Of a stretch of 64,000 nucleotides of DNA, positions 8,477 through 17,240 are shown piece by piece. The first letter of the stretch is position 1. Every line of letters starts with the position of its first letter. The DNA is from a bacterium (GTDB lineage Bacteria; Desulfobacterota; JAPLJL01), in NCBI GenBank assembly GCA_028713675.1, contig JAQTNV010000015.1, forward strand, positions 1-64,000, written 5' to 3'. The notes under the pieces are model-generated. The model worked only from the letters and a program-made list of their open reading frames with translations, was not told the origin of the DNA and made no database searches. Made by a program: the position numbers and the translations under genes.

Positions 8477-10123
8477 ATGAATCTCCGGGCAAACCGCTTG
8501 GTCCCCGCGGATAATCGCCGGTATACCTGGCTTATTCTTCTCCGCGGGGGATTGGTCTTCGCGCTGTTAGGAGGCTGGGTCCTGACCCAGACCGGGGATT
8601 TTCCCCATTTTCCCCTCTACTTGCTCCTGGGGATCACCCTGGTCTTCACCGCCTTCAGCCTGGCGTGGATTTCCCGGCCGCATTCCTTAAAAAGCCAGAC
8701 CCTCTTTCTTTATTTTCAGATCGTCTGGGATCCCTTTTTCATCAGCGCCCTGATTCTCTTCACCGGCGGTTCTGAATCCATTTTTTCCTTTCTTTATCTT
8801 TTCGGAATCGTCACCGCCAGCATCTTCCTCCACCGCCGGGGAGCGCTCCTGATCGCCTCTCTCTCCGCCATCCTCTACGGGGGCTTCGCCGACCTCGAGT
8901 TCTACCAGATCCTGAATCTCAGCGGGGTGATCCGGGCCAATCCGGCCCGCGAATATTTTTTCACCGTCGGGGCCAATATCGCCGCCTACTTCGCGGTGGC
9001 CATCCTGGCCAGCTCTCTCTCCGAACAGCTCCGGTCCACCGAAGCCGAGCTGGAGAAGAAAAAGGACGATCTGAGCTCCCTGCTGGCCGTTCATGGGAAG
9101 ATCGTGGAATCCATCAGCAGCGGGGTTTTGACCGTGGATGCTTCCGACCGGATTCTCTCCCTGAACCGCGCGGGGGAAGAAACCCTGGGCCGGAAAACCG
9201 CCGAGATCTTCAATAAAAATCTCGCCGACATTTTTCCCGTCCTGGCCCGGGAAATCGCGGCCCGGGACCAGAAAAAAACCACGCGTCCCGAAGTCAGCCT
9301 GCCGAAGCCGGACGGCTCCCTGATTTACCTCGGTTTTTCCCTCTCCGCCCTGAAAGGCGAGGACGGGGAAGGCCTGGGAAAAATCCTGATTTTCCAGGAC
9401 ATCACCCGGGTGAAGGAAATGGAAAAGGAAATCATGCGGTCGGAAAAAATGGCCGCGATCGGCGAACTCGCCGCCGGCATCGCCCACGAGATCCGCAACC
9501 CCCTGGGGGCGATCTCCGGCCCGCTCCAGCTCCTGCTCGAGCGCCAGGAATTACCGGAGGAGGAGATCCGGCTGATGCGTATTATCCTCCGGGAAACCGA
9601 GCGCCTGAACCGCCTGGTCACCGATTTTCTCCGCTTCGCCCGCCCGGAAAAGCCCCGGTTTTCCCCGCTCGACCCGGTCCAGATCCTGGACGAATGCGTG
9701 GAATTCACCAGCCGGGGCAAGGATTTTCCCCCGGGAATAAAAATTGAAAAACATTATGAAAAACCGCGGCTGATCCAGGCCGACCCCCACCAGCTCCGCC
9801 AGCTTTTTCTCAACCTCCTGATCAACGCCGGAGAAGCCATGCCCGCCGGCGGAACCCTCCGGGTCTGGTCCCGGAACGGCGCCGATCGCGGACAGCTGGA
9901 AATCGGCCTGAGCGATACCGGCATGGGCATGAACGAGGAAACCCAGGCCCGTCTGTTCGAGCCCTTCTTCACCACCAAGGAAAAAGGCATCGGGCTGGGG
10001 TTGGCGATCGTGCACCGGATCGTCGAGTTGCACGGGGCCCGGATCCAGGTCGAAAGCCGGCCCGGCGCGGGCGCGGTCTTTACGCTTTCCTTTCCCCTCT
10101 CCGGAGAAGACCATGCCCAATAA
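8477..10123 (+). CDS. pilS: Sensor histidine kinase PilS
   Basis: PilS is the membrane sensor kinase paired with PilR. The product (548 residues) has an N-terminal bundle of about six membrane helices (residues 15-180), a short coiled coil, a PAS-like domain (about 205-310), then the kinase core. The H-box is AAGIAHEIRNPLGAISGPLQ and the ATP-binding domain has LINAGEAM, DTGMGM and the G-box GIGLGLAIVHRIVELHGA. ATG 8477 was chosen; a TTG two codons earlier (8471) is possible, and neither has a clear Shine-Dalgarno. The 3' end overlaps pilR by 11 bp. In relatives this pair controls pilin transcription through sigma-54. Confidence 0.93.
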   Translation: MNLRANRLVPADNRRYTWLILLRGGLVFALLGGWVLTQTGDFPHFPLYLLLGITLVFTAFSLAWISRPHSLKSQTLFLYFQIVWDPFFISALILFTGGSESIFSFLYLFGIVTASIFLHRRGALLIASLSAILYGGFADLEFYQILNLSGVIRANPAREYFFTVGANIAAYFAVAILASSLSEQLRSTEAELEKKKDDLSSLLAVHGKIVESISSGVLTVDASDRILSLNRAGEETLGRKTAEIFNKNLADIFPVLAREIAARDQKKTTRPEVSLPKPDGSLIYLGFSLSALKGEDGEGLGKILIFQDITRVKEMEKEIMRSEKMAAIGELAAGIAHEIRNPLGAISGPLQLLLERQELPEEEIRLMRIILRETERLNRLVTDFLRFARPEKPRFSPLDPVQILDECVEFTSRGKDFPPGIKIEKHYEKPRLIQADPHQLRQLFLNLLINAGEAMPAGGTLRVWSRNGADRGQLEIGLSDTGMGMNEETQARLFEPFFTTKEKGIGLGLAIVHRIVELHGARIQVESRPGAGAVFTLSFPLSGEDHAQ

Positions 10124-11564
10124 CCTGCCCGAATTTGAAATCGCCGCCGGCCTCCTGAAGCTCCCGCCCCCGCTGATCCTGGTCATTGACGACGAGGCTT
10201 CCATGCGGGAGTTCCTGGAGATCCTCCTCGTCCGCCAGGGCTACCAGGTGAAACTCGCCGCCAACGGACTGGAGGCTCTGGAGCATTGCCACCGTTTTCA
10301 TTTTGACCTGGTCATCACCGACCTGAAGCTCCCCGGCCTGGACGGCATCGAGATCACCCGGAAGATCCAGAAAATCGCCCCCGGGACCCAGGTGATGGTC
10401 ATTACCGCCTTCGGCTCCACCGAATCGGCGGTCGAGGCGATGAAATCCGGCGCCTGCGATTACCTGGAAAAACCCTTCCAGGTGGAAGAGGTCAAGCTCC
10501 GGATCGCCAACAACCTTTCCCGTCTTAAATTGGAGCAGGAAAACCTGCTCCTGCGCCGGGAACTTAAAACCCGCCTGGGGTTCGGGGCCCTGATCGGCAA
10601 CGCCCCCGTCATGCTCCGGGTTTTTGGACTGATCCGCCAGGTCGCGGACACCCAGTCCAACGTCCTGATCGTCGGCGAATCCGGGACCGGGAAGGAGCTG
10701 GTGGCCCGGGCCATCCATTTTTCCGGGTCCCGGCGGAACGCTCCCTTTGTCCCGGTGGACTGCAGCGCCATTCCCGAAACCTTGATCGAGAGCGAGCTTT
10801 TCGGTCACGAAAAGGGCGCCTTTACCGGCGCGGTCCGCACCAAGCCCGGGCTTTTCGAGGTGTCCTCCGGCGGCACGATCTTTCTGGATGAAATCACCGA
10901 ACTCCCCTCCCCCATGCAGGTCAAGCTCCTCCGCGCCATCCAGGAACATAAAATCCGGAGGGTGGGAGGGACTAAGGAGATCGAGGCGGACCTGCGGATT
11001 TTGGCCGCCACCAACCGGGATATCGACGAGATGGTGGAAACGGGTAAATTCCGCGAGGACCTTTTTTACCGCCTGAACGTGATCCGGCTCGAGCTTCCCC
11101 CCCTCCGGGAACGCCAGGAAGACATCCCGATCCTGGTGGAACATTTCCGGGGTCTCCTGGCCCAGAAAAGCCAGAAGACCATACCGATCATCCCGGCCGA
11201 AAGCCTGGAGCTCCTGAAGGAATATCCTTTTCCCGGGAATGTCCGGGAGCTCGAAAACCTGGTGGAAAGGGTGGTCGCCCTGGCTTCCTCCGACCGGATT
11301 CTCCCGGAGGATATTTATCCCCACCTGAACCCGAATTTCCCTCCGGAGATCAGCGAGCCCGTCGTCTTCCCCCCCGAGGGGATCAACCTCGAGAGTCAGC
11401 TGGAAGCGTTTGAGAGAAAAATGATCCGGGCCGCGCTCGAGAAAAGCGGGGGCAAGAAAAAGAAGGCCGCCGGGCTCCTGGGCCTGAGCTTCCGCTCCTT
11501 CCGCTACAAGCTGGAAAAGTACGGGATCGGCTCCGAGAATTCCGGCGAAGACCAGGAATCCTAA
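10113..11564 (+). CDS. pilR: Sigma-54-dependent response regulator PilR
   Basis: This 483-residue NtrC-family activator has three domains in order: a receiver (VIDDEASMREF, ITDLKLPGLDG with the phospho-acceptor Asp, and the late Lys in CDYLEKPF), a sigma-54 AAA+ domain with Walker A GESGTGKE and the sigma-54 contact loop GAFTGA, and a C-terminal Fis-type helix-turn-helix (KKKAAGLLGLSFRSFRYKLEKYGI). GGAGAAG precedes the ATG. It overlaps pilS and ends the pil operon. Its targets, presumably pilin and other sigma-54 promoters, are not in this window. Confidence 0.95.
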   Translation: MPNNLPEFEIAAGLLKLPPPLILVIDDEASMREFLEILLVRQGYQVKLAANGLEALEHCHRFHFDLVITDLKLPGLDGIEITRKIQKIAPGTQVMVITAFGSTESAVEAMKSGACDYLEKPFQVEEVKLRIANNLSRLKLEQENLLLRRELKTRLGFGALIGNAPVMLRVFGLIRQVADTQSNVLIVGESGTGKELVARAIHFSGSRRNAPFVPVDCSAIPETLIESELFGHEKGAFTGAVRTKPGLFEVSSGGTIFLDEITELPSPMQVKLLRAIQEHKIRRVGGTKEIEADLRILAATNRDIDEMVETGKFREDLFYRLNVIRLELPPLRERQEDIPILVEHFRGLLAQKSQKTIPIIPAESLELLKEYPFPGNVRELENLVERVVALASSDRILPEDIYPHLNPNFPPEISEPVVFPPEGINLESQLEAFERKMIRAALEKSGGKKKKAAGLLGLSFRSFRYKLEKYGIGSENSGEDQES

Positions 11565-11643
11565 CAAATCCGTCAGACGTTGCGAGCGCAAGTTAAGCAG
11601 TTTTGCTTTTCGGTAGCTCTTTTTCTTTTTTGGGGGGAAGGGT

Positions 11644-11758
11644 TCATTGAGTCTATCGTGTCTATTGTGTTCTTTGTGTCCATTGTGTCGTTAGGATTCA
11701 TTCTTGTTCTTCGACACTACGGACTCTATGGACACTATGAACTCAATGGACGCTTTTG
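11644..11758. repeat. Inverted nonamer-repeat array between pilR and uvrB
   Basis: The gap 11565-11798 holds a degenerate array with a 9-bp period. The left arm (about 11651-11692) repeats words like GTCTATTGT and GTCCATTGT. The right arm (about 11713-11754) repeats the reverse-complement words like GACACTATG and GACTCTATG. About 20 bp separate the arms, so the transcript could fold into a long imperfect hairpin. The same words recur at 46503-46602, 60749-60765 and 61437-61480. A few CTATGCC-type heptamers follow at 11759-11775. Confidence 0.75.
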
Positions 11759-11798
11759 CCCTATGCCCTTTGCCTGACATCTTTTAAACTTATGCTTG

Positions 11799-13838
11799 AT
11801 GGCTTCCGAATTTAAACTGACCAGCGACTTTGTCCTCCGCGGCGACCAGCCCCAGGCCACCCGGGCCCTGGTCGAGGGCCTGGATAATAAGCTCACCGAC
11901 CAGACGCTCCTCGGGGTGACCGGCTCGGGCAAGACCTTCACCATGGCCAACGTGATCGCCCGGGTCAACCGCCCCGCCCTGGTGATCGCCCCCAACAAGA
12001 CCCTGGCCGCCCAGCTTTTCACCGAGTTCCGGGAGCTTTTCCCGGAGAACGCGGTCGAGTTCTTCATCAGTTACTACGACTATTACCAGCCCGAGGCCTA
12101 CCTGCCGGCCACCGACACCTACATCGAAAAGGACGCCTCGATCAACGACGAGATCGACCGCCTCCGCCACTCCGCCACCCGCTCGCTCCTGGAGCGGAGG
12201 GACGTGGTGATCGTGTCCTCCGTTTCCTGCATCTACGGGATCGGCTCCCCGGAAGAATACCGCCGGCATCACCTTCATCTCGAGGTCGGGAAGGAGGCCA
12301 ACCGGGACCGGCTGATCCGCCGCCTGGTCGAGCTGCAGTACGCCCGGAATGAAATCGATTTCCATCGCTCCTGCTTCCGGTCCCGCGGGGATGTAATCGA
12401 GATTTTCCCCCCTCATTCCGGCGATCGGGCTTTCCGGGTCGAGCTGGACGGGGACAAGATCGAAGCCATTTCCGAGTTTGACCCCGTCCGGGGCGCGGTC
12501 ACCCAGAAGCTGAAGCGCCTGACCGTTTACCCCGGCACCCACTACATCACCACCGGGGGGAAGCTGGAGGCGGCCATCGCGGGAATCCAGGCGGAGCTCA
12601 AGGAACGGCTGGAGGTGTTTTACCGCGAAAACCGCCTGCTCGAGGCCCAGCGCCTGGAACAGCGGACCCGCTTCGACCTGGAGATGCTGATCGAGACCAA
12701 GTACTGCACCGGAATCGAAAACTATTCCCGGCACCTCGACGGCCGGGCCCCGGGCGAGCCCTCCTTCACCCTGATCGACTATTTCCCGGAGGACTTTCTC
12801 CTTTTCATCGACGAAAGCCACATCACCGTGCCCCAGATCGGCGGGATGTACCGCGGGGACAGAAGCCGCAAGGAAACCCTGGTGGAATACGGTTTCCGTC
12901 TGCCCTCGGCCCTGGACAACCGCCCCCTCCGGTTCGAGGAGTTCCGGGAGCGGATCAGGCAGGTAATTTACGTTTCCGCCACCCCCGGGGATTACGAATT
13001 GAAACAGTCCCGGAACCAGCCGGTCGAGCAGATCATCCGGCCGACCGGCCTGATCGATCCCCGCGTCGAGGTCCGACCGGCCCAAAACCAGGTGCTCGAC
13101 CTCCACGGGGAGATCAAGAAGCAGGTCGAGGCCAAAGAACGCACCCTGGTCACGACGCTGACCAAGCGGATGGCCGAGGACCTGACCGAGTATTACCGCG
13201 AGCTGGGGATCAAGGTGCGTTACCTCCATTCCGAAGTCCAGACCTTCGAGCGCAGCGAGATCCTCCGGGACCTCCGGCTGGGCCTGTTCGACGTCCTGAT
13301 CGGGATCAACCTTCTCCGGGAGGGGTTGGATCTCCCCGAGGTTTCCCTGGTGGCCATCCTTGATGCCGACAAGGAGGGGTTTCTGCGGTCCGCGCGCTCG
13401 CTGATCCAGACTTTCGGACGGACCGCCCGTAATCTCAACGGACGGGTCATCCTTTACGCCGACAAGATGACCGGTTCGATGGAGACCGCCATCCGGGAAA
13501 CCGATCGGAGGCGGAAAATCCAGGAGGAATACAACCTCCGGGAGGGGCTCACGCCCGAAACCATTCAAAAATCCATCACCGATATCCGCCACTCGATCTA
13601 CGAGGCGGATTATTTTACCGTACCCCTGGACGCCGCCGAAACCGCGGGGGAATTCAACGTTTCCGAGCTCCGGAGGGAGATGGTGGCGGCCGCCGAGCGC
13701 CTGGATTTCGAGCGGGCGGCCGAGCTCCGCGACCGGCTCAAGGAACTCGAGTCCCGGGCTTCCCTGAAAACTGTCCGGGCCTCCCGGAAAAAGAAGCCCT
13801 ATAAACCACCCCGCCGTCCCGGCCGGAAAAAATCCTGA
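11799..13838 (+). CDS. uvrB: Excinuclease ABC subunit B (UvrB)
   Basis: UvrB is the helicase-like damage-verification subunit of nucleotide excision repair. The 679-residue product shows Walker [14 protein letters not shown] and the beta-hairpin region [25 protein letters not shown]. It also has the DESH box of motif II, helicase motifs V-VI ([13 protein letters not shown] and QTFGRTARN) and the C-terminal UVR domain ([13 protein letters not shown]) that meets UvrC. The C-terminus is lysine- and arginine-rich. ATG 11799 directly follows a TTG that could also serve as the start; no clear Shine-Dalgarno is seen. It stands alone between repeat-rich gaps. Confidence 0.97.
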   Translation: MASEFKLTSDFVLRGDQPQATRALVEGLDNKLTDQTLLGVTGSGKTFTMANVIARVNRPALVIAPNKTLAAQLFTEFRELFPENAVEFFISYYDYYQPEAYLPATDTYIEKDASINDEIDRLRHSATRSLLERRDVVIVSSVSCIYGIGSPEEYRRHHLHLEVGKEANRDRLIRRLVELQYARNEIDFHRSCFRSRGDVIEIFPPHSGDRAFRVELDGDKIEAISEFDPVRGAVTQKLKRLTVYPGTHYITTGGKLEAAIAGIQAELKERLEVFYRENRLLEAQRLEQRTRFDLEMLIETKYCTGIENYSRHLDGRAPGEPSFTLIDYFPEDFLLFIDESHITVPQIGGMYRGDRSRKETLVEYGFRLPSALDNRPLRFEEFRERIRQVIYVSATPGDYELKQSRNQPVEQIIRPTGLIDPRVEVRPAQNQVLDLHGEIKKQVEAKERTLVTTLTKRMAEDLTEYYRELGIKVRYLHSEVQTFERSEILRDLRLGLFDVLIGINLLREGLDLPEVSLVAILDADKEGFLRSARSLIQTFGRTARNLNGRVILYADKMTGSMETAIRETDRRRKIQEEYNLREGLTPETIQKSITDIRHSIYEADYFTVPLDAAETAGEFNVSELRREMVAAAERLDFERAAELRDRLKELESRASLKTVRASRKKKPYKPPRRPGRKKS

Positions 13839-13867
13839 ATCCAGGCCGCATTCCGAAGTTTTAGAAC

Positions 13868-13978
13868 GGTAGCCGCAACCTTTAGGTTGCGACAAATACT
13901 AAAAATCTTGATTAAATAAAACGCAGGCTTCCCTCGACCACAATGCCTCGGGATCGGATCGAGAAGCCTGCGGCTACC
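13868..13978. repeat. MITE-like palindromic element with TGCGGCTACC ends
   Basis: A 111-bp unit is bounded by perfect 10-bp terminal inverted repeats, GGTAGCCGCA (13868-13877) and TGCGGCTACC (13969-13978). Inside are two further palindromes: GCAACC-TTTA-GGTTGC near the left end, and GCAGGCTTC (13923-13931) pairing with GAAGCCTGC (13963-13971). It encodes nothing. Partial relatives with the same TGCGGCTACC end occur at 33863-33930 and 34631-34659. The structure suggests a non-autonomous mobile element or a REP-like element. Confidence 0.65.
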
Positions 13979-13993
13979 TTTAAATGGACTGTT

Positions 13994-14020
13994 TTGAACT
14001 CGGGAGTTTGCGATTATAAT
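13994..14020 (+). promoter_or_regulatory. Promoter before the 58-residue peptide gene
   Basis: A perfect -10 box TATAAT (14015-14020) lies 15 bp after TTGAAC (13994-13999), which matches the -35 consensus at four positions. Transcription would start near 14027, giving a short leader to the ATG at 14047. It directly follows the palindromic element. Confidence 0.5.
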
Positions 14021-14046
14021 CTCGGTGGACACAAAATATTTGAACT

Positions 14047-14223
14047 ATGGACGAAAAGGTAACCCAATCAACTTTGCCCGCTTCCTCCCCCGAGGAGACG
14101 GAGCCCAAGAAATCAGTCGCTTTCGCAAACGAGAAGGGCGAGATTGACGCCTGGGACGACTACTGGGAGGACATGCTCCGGATTTCGCGCGGCCCCCGGG
14201 GGTGGAACATCGGCTGTGCCTGA
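14047..14223 (+). CDS. Small acidic peptide of unknown function (58 residues)
   Basis: A short reading frame runs from ATG 14047 to TGA 14221-14223. The N-terminal half is hydrophilic (Ser, Thr, Glu, Lys). The middle is acidic and tryptophan-rich (IDAWDDYWEDMLRI), and the end is RGPRGWNIGCA with a single near-terminal Cys. I recognise no family. It sits just behind a good promoter and 54 bp ahead of an MFS transporter, so the two are probably co-transcribed. The leader-plus-core look and an exporter downstream would fit a ribosomally made modified peptide, but no modifying enzyme is in the window. It could equally be a small regulatory or chance frame. There is no obvious Shine-Dalgarno. Confidence 0.5.
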   Translation: MDEKVTQSTLPASSPEETEPKKSVAFANEKGEIDAWDDYWEDMLRISRGPRGWNIGCA

Positions 14224-14277
14224 GGATAATCCCCTTCCCGCCGTGGGCGGGATCTTCTCCAAAATAACCTTCAACAA

Positions 14278-15480
14278 ATGAATTCGGAAGATTCCCGGAA
14301 AATGAATTCCCAGCTTTTCACGCGGCCCTTCATCACGATGTCTCTCGCCCAGCTTTTTACCGTCTCCAGCTTCGGGATGTTCTTCCTCTTTCCCCTCTTC
14401 ATCACCGGCCACGGTGGCGGGAAATCCGACATCGGGCTCATCATGGGCACCTTCTCCCTGGCCGCCGTTTTCTGCCGGCCCTGGATCTCCACCCTGGTGG
14501 ACCGGATCGGCCGGAAGAAAAGCTTCTCGCTCGGCTGCCTGCTCCTGATCACCGCCCCCCTCACCTACAACTTCTTTCAAGGCCCTCTTTCCGGATTCTA
14601 TCTCCCGCTCCTCATCGTCCGGGTCTTCCACGGGATCGGGCTGGCCTTCTGCTTCACCGCCGCTTTCACCTTTGCCGCCGACATCATCCCCGCGGAGCGC
14701 CTGAACGAGGGGATCGGGATCTTCGGGATCACCGGGCTTACCGGGTTGGCCGTCGGTCCCATCATCGGCGAGCAGATTCTCCGGCATTATAATTTCCCGG
14801 CGCTTTTCGCCGCGGCCGCGGGCATCTCCGCCGTCGGCCTCCTCCTGCCCCTTTCCCTGTCCGAACCGTACCGGCCGGTTTCATCCGAAGTCACCCCTTC
14901 CTTCTTCCAGGTCTTCATCAGGAAACGCACCCTGGCCGTCGCGGTCCTGTCCCTGCTTTTCGGGTTCGGCCTTTCCACCTCGGGAAATTTCGTCGCCCCC
15001 TTCGCCCAGGAGGAAAAACTTTCCCTGGTCTCCCTTTACTTTATCGCCTATTCCCTGGCGGCCATCCTGACCCGGATCTTCGGGGGCCGGATCGCCGACC
15101 GGGTCGGCGAGGAAAAAGTAATTCCCCCGGCCCTGGTCCTGACCGCCGCGGGCCTCCTGACCCTGACTTTGCCCGGGGGCAATACGACTCTGCTGCTCGC
15201 CGGATTTCTGGCGGGAACCGGTCACGGATTCCTCTACCCCCTCCTCTCCGCGCTGGCGCTCCGGAACGAGCCGGAAAATATCCGCGGCAAGATCTCCGGG
15301 GCTTTTACCGGAAGCATTGATGCGGGGGTTTTTCTGGGTTCCGCCACGCTCGGCTACGTGGGGGAGTGGGCCGGGTTCCGGGCCATTTTCTTTCTCGGAG
15401 GTCTGGCCCTTTTCCTCGGCCTGGCCTATTTCAAATTCTGGCTCAGCCGGCAGGACCAAGAAGATACAGGCGACAGGTAA
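14278..15480 (+). CDS. MFS transporter, 12 membrane helices
   Basis: The 400-residue product is a Major Facilitator Superfamily permease with about 12 hydrophobic helices. It has the signature loop between helices 2 and 3 (LVDRIGRKKS) and its counterpart in the second half (GRIADRVGEEK). The general look is that of proton-driven drug, sugar or metabolite exporters; the substrate cannot be told. ATG 14278 is used here, while an in-frame ATG at 14302 is also possible, and neither has a strong Shine-Dalgarno. It follows the 58-residue peptide gene on the same strand and ends before a strong hairpin at 15505-15531. Confidence 0.88.
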   Translation: MNSEDSRKMNSQLFTRPFITMSLAQLFTVSSFGMFFLFPLFITGHGGGKSDIGLIMGTFSLAAVFCRPWISTLVDRIGRKKSFSLGCLLLITAPLTYNFFQGPLSGFYLPLLIVRVFHGIGLAFCFTAAFTFAADIIPAERLNEGIGIFGITGLTGLAVGPIIGEQILRHYNFPALFAAAAGISAVGLLLPLSLSEPYRPVSSEVTPSFFQVFIRKRTLAVAVLSLLFGFGLSTSGNFVAPFAQEEKLSLVSLYFIAYSLAAILTRIFGGRIADRVGEEKVIPPALVLTAAGLLTLTLPGGNTTLLLAGFLAGTGHGFLYPLLSALALRNEPENIRGKISGAFTGSIDAGVFLGSATLGYVGEWAGFRAIFFLGGLALFLGLAYFKFWLSRQDQEDTGDR

Positions 15481-15504
15481 CAGGTCGCCGGTTTCAAAAT
15501 AAAA

Positions 15505-15531
15505 AAGCCGGGGCCAGCCCGGCCCCGGCTT
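15505..15531. terminator. Bidirectional Rho-independent terminator
   Basis: A perfect 11-bp stem, AAGCCGGGGCC pairing with GGCCCCGGCTT, has a 5-nt loop. On the minus strand it is followed by a run of six T residues, so it should end the flavin reductase transcript. It can also stop the MFS transcript coming from the left, as the two genes converge here. Confidence 0.85.
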
Positions 15532-15573
15532 GTAAACCCCCAAAAATCTATTCGATCTTCCTAATAAATTTGG

Positions 15574-16155
15574 CTATCGGTCATCGTTATTTAACCCCAT
15601 TCCGATCGAGAACGCTTTCCCCAGGTGCTTCCCCACCCCGTAATAATTGCCGCTCTCGGGGGCGAAAATAACCGGCTTGACCTTTTTGATCTCCAGGGAA
15701 CCGTCCTTTCCGAGTACCGATTCGCTGGCCTTGATATCCACGATTTCGCCGACAAACTGGGTGTGCAGCCCCAGTTCGAAGGTGTGAGCCAGACGGCATT
15801 CCAGGACCAGGGGAAACTCCTCGACATAGGGGGCGTCCACCAGGTCGCTTTTCACCGGGGTCAGTCCGGTGGCGGCAAACTTGTTTTTAGTTTTTCCGGA
15901 CACGATCCCGAAATAATCCGCCTGCCGGACCTGGGTTTCGGACGGGACATTGATGGTAAAGGCTTTGCGTTCGACGATGTTTCCATGGGTGTAAGTAGCT
16001 TTCCGCAGGGAAACCGCGACGCAGGGCGGCTGGGAACAACAGATCCCCGCCCAGGCCGCCGTCATCACGTTGGCTTTCCCGGACTTATCGTATGTGCCCA
16101 CCACCCAGACCGGGGTAGGATAGATCAAAGTTTTCGCGCCCAATGATTTCTTCAT
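15574..16155 (-). CDS. Flavin reductase-like FMN-binding protein (flavoredoxin type)
   Basis: The 193-residue product starts [23 protein letters not shown] and contains the flavin reductase-like split-barrel pattern ([23 protein letters not shown], then [10 protein letters not shown] and [14 protein letters not shown]). Such proteins bind FMN as small electron carriers or NAD(P)H:flavin reductases; anaerobes often use them as flavoredoxins. It is cytoplasmic with no signal peptide. It is a single gene closed by the terminator at 15505-15531 and preceded by repeat arrays. Its exact electron partners are unknown. Confidence 0.88.
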   Translation of the reverse strand: MKKSLGAKTLIYPTPVWVVGTYDKSGKANVMTAAWAGICCSQPPCVAVSLRKATYTHGNIVERKAFTINVPSETQVRQADYFGIVSGKTKNKFAATGLTPVKSDLVDAPYVEEFPLVLECRLAHTFELGLHTQFVGEIVDIKASESVLGKDGSLEIKKVKPVIFAPESGNYYGVGKHLGKAFSIGMGLNNDDR

Positions 16156-16170
16156 AAAAACTCCTTAATA

Positions 16171-16333
16171 AAAGTGAGAAGTGAGACGTAAGAAGTGAGA
16201 CGAAATAGATAAATACAAAAGTGTCATCCTGAGCGATAGCGAAGGATCTCGGAGTTACCGGCTACCTGTTATCTGCTGCTGGCTGCCGGTTTCTGGGTTT
16301 CGGTTTTTCCCGTCTACCGTCTTCCGTCTACCC
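16171..16333. repeat. Heptamer arrays flanking a CATCCTGAGCG dispersed repeat
   Basis: The gap between the flavin reductase and the small monooxygenase-like gene holds three blocks. At 16171-16206 there are 7-bp units like GAAGTGA. At 16221-16255 is a copy of the dispersed palindromic repeat (GTCATCCTGAGCG, then GCGAAGGATCTCGG). At 16259-16333 there are 7-bp units like GCTACCT, GGTTTCT and CCGTCTA. None of it is coding. Confidence 0.7.
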
Positions 16334-16624
16334 TTTTTTGGCAACTTCCTCGTACATCTCGATGCTCGGCTGTTCAGCCAGGAGCGGGCCGACCTTGGCG
16401 AAGAGATCCTGGAATTCCTGCGATTGCCCATGGGCCGCCAGGGCTTCGGTGTCCTGGTATTTCTCGTAAAACAGAAATTTGCCCGGGTCCATCTGGGAAC
16501 GGTGAAGAATATACGCGACCGTCCCATTCTCCTTTTGCACCTTGGGCAGATAGGCCCGGATGGCCGTTTCCATCTCTTTCGCTTTCCCTTCCTGCGCCTT
16601 CAGAATCGCTATTACCGTAATCAT
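16328..16624 (-). CDS. ABM/YgiN-type small monooxygenase-like protein
   Basis: This 98-residue protein has the dimeric alpha/beta-barrel pattern of the antibiotic-biosynthesis-monooxygenase (ABM) family: MITVIAILKAQEGKAKEMETAI, then NGTVAYILHRSQMDPGKFLFYEKYQDTEALAAHGQSQEF. Members include quinol monooxygenases and many proteins of unknown role. A GAGGAGGGT sequence precedes the ATG. It is cytoplasmic. It lies just downstream of the hydrogenase protease gene on the same strand but is separated by a 73-bp gap, so membership in that operon is uncertain. Confidence 0.85.
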   Translation of the reverse strand: MITVIAILKAQEGKAKEMETAIRAYLPKVQKENGTVAYILHRSQMDPGKFLFYEKYQDTEALAAHGQSQEFQDLFAKVGPLLAEQPSIEMYEEVAKKG

Positions 16625-16697
16625 TAACCCTCCTCTCCATCCCCTCCCCGCCGGGAGAAGGGATTTGTGTTCCTAAAATCGTATCTGGGACCTGATC

Positions 16698-17216
16698 CTA
16701 ATCCTGTTTACCCGAGAGAATCGAGGTCAGGTGTCCGATCGTCTCCCGCACCGGTGCGGAAATTTCCCGCCCGTGCTCCAGGCTCCCCGGCTGGATCGCC
16801 AGGACCAGCGCCTTGATCCCGTTTTCCTCCCAGAGCTTGAGCAGGCTGCGCAGGGGCATCCGGTGGGTGGAAAGGCAGAAATTCTCCGGCAGTTCGCCGG
16901 GCGGGAGGACCGCCACCGCGCCCGCGTCCGCTCCCAGCTCCACCGCGTCCGCCACGATCACCACCGCAGGCTTGAGATCCACGATCCGGACCAGCCAATC
17001 CTCGGGCGTCTCGCCGGCGTCAATGAAGAGCCGTTCGTGGGGGAACTGCCGGCAGAAAGCCGATTGCTCCCATTGCTCCTTCAGCCGCTGGACGAGCTCC
17101 GGCCCGGCCCCGTCGTCGCCGCGGAGCCGGTTGCCCATACCCACCACCGCCACCTTCGCGGGAAAGCCCGGGTGGAGGTAGGTGATCAGGGTTTCCAGGT
17201 CGACTTGCGGTTCCAT
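16698..17216 (-). CDS. hycI: [NiFe] hydrogenase maturation protease (HycI/HyaD family)
   Basis: The 172-residue product carries the signatures of the hydrogenase C-terminal processing proteases: GMGNRLRGDDGAG at about residues 26-38, a DAGETPEDW segment, VADAVELGADAG and STHRMPL. These enzymes sense nickel in the immature large subunit and cut off its C-terminal tail after the second CxxC motif. The likely substrate is the large subunit encoded at 22545-24227, whose tail after DPCFSCTER is 28 residues long. Its presence indicates that the nearby complex has a real Ni-Fe centre. It is the last recognisable gene of the hydrogenase operon, after a 213-bp repeat-bearing gap. Confidence 0.93.
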   Translation of the reverse strand: MEPQVDLETLITYLHPGFPAKVAVVGMGNRLRGDDGAGPELVQRLKEQWEQSAFCRQFPHERLFIDAGETPEDWLVRIVDLKPAVVIVADAVELGADAGAVAVLPPGELPENFCLSTHRMPLRSLLKLWEENGIKALVLAIQPGSLEHGREISAPVRETIGHLTSILSGKQD

Positions 17217-17240
17217 TTTCTTTTGTCCTTGCTTAGGTTA

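Noticed and set aside
10080..11591. 503-residue frame antisense to pilR
   Set aside because: Shadow of a clear NtrC-family gene, with no motifs of its own.
11790..13895. 701-residue frame antisense to uvrB
   Set aside because: It mirrors the codon pattern of uvrB and has no recognisable motifs.
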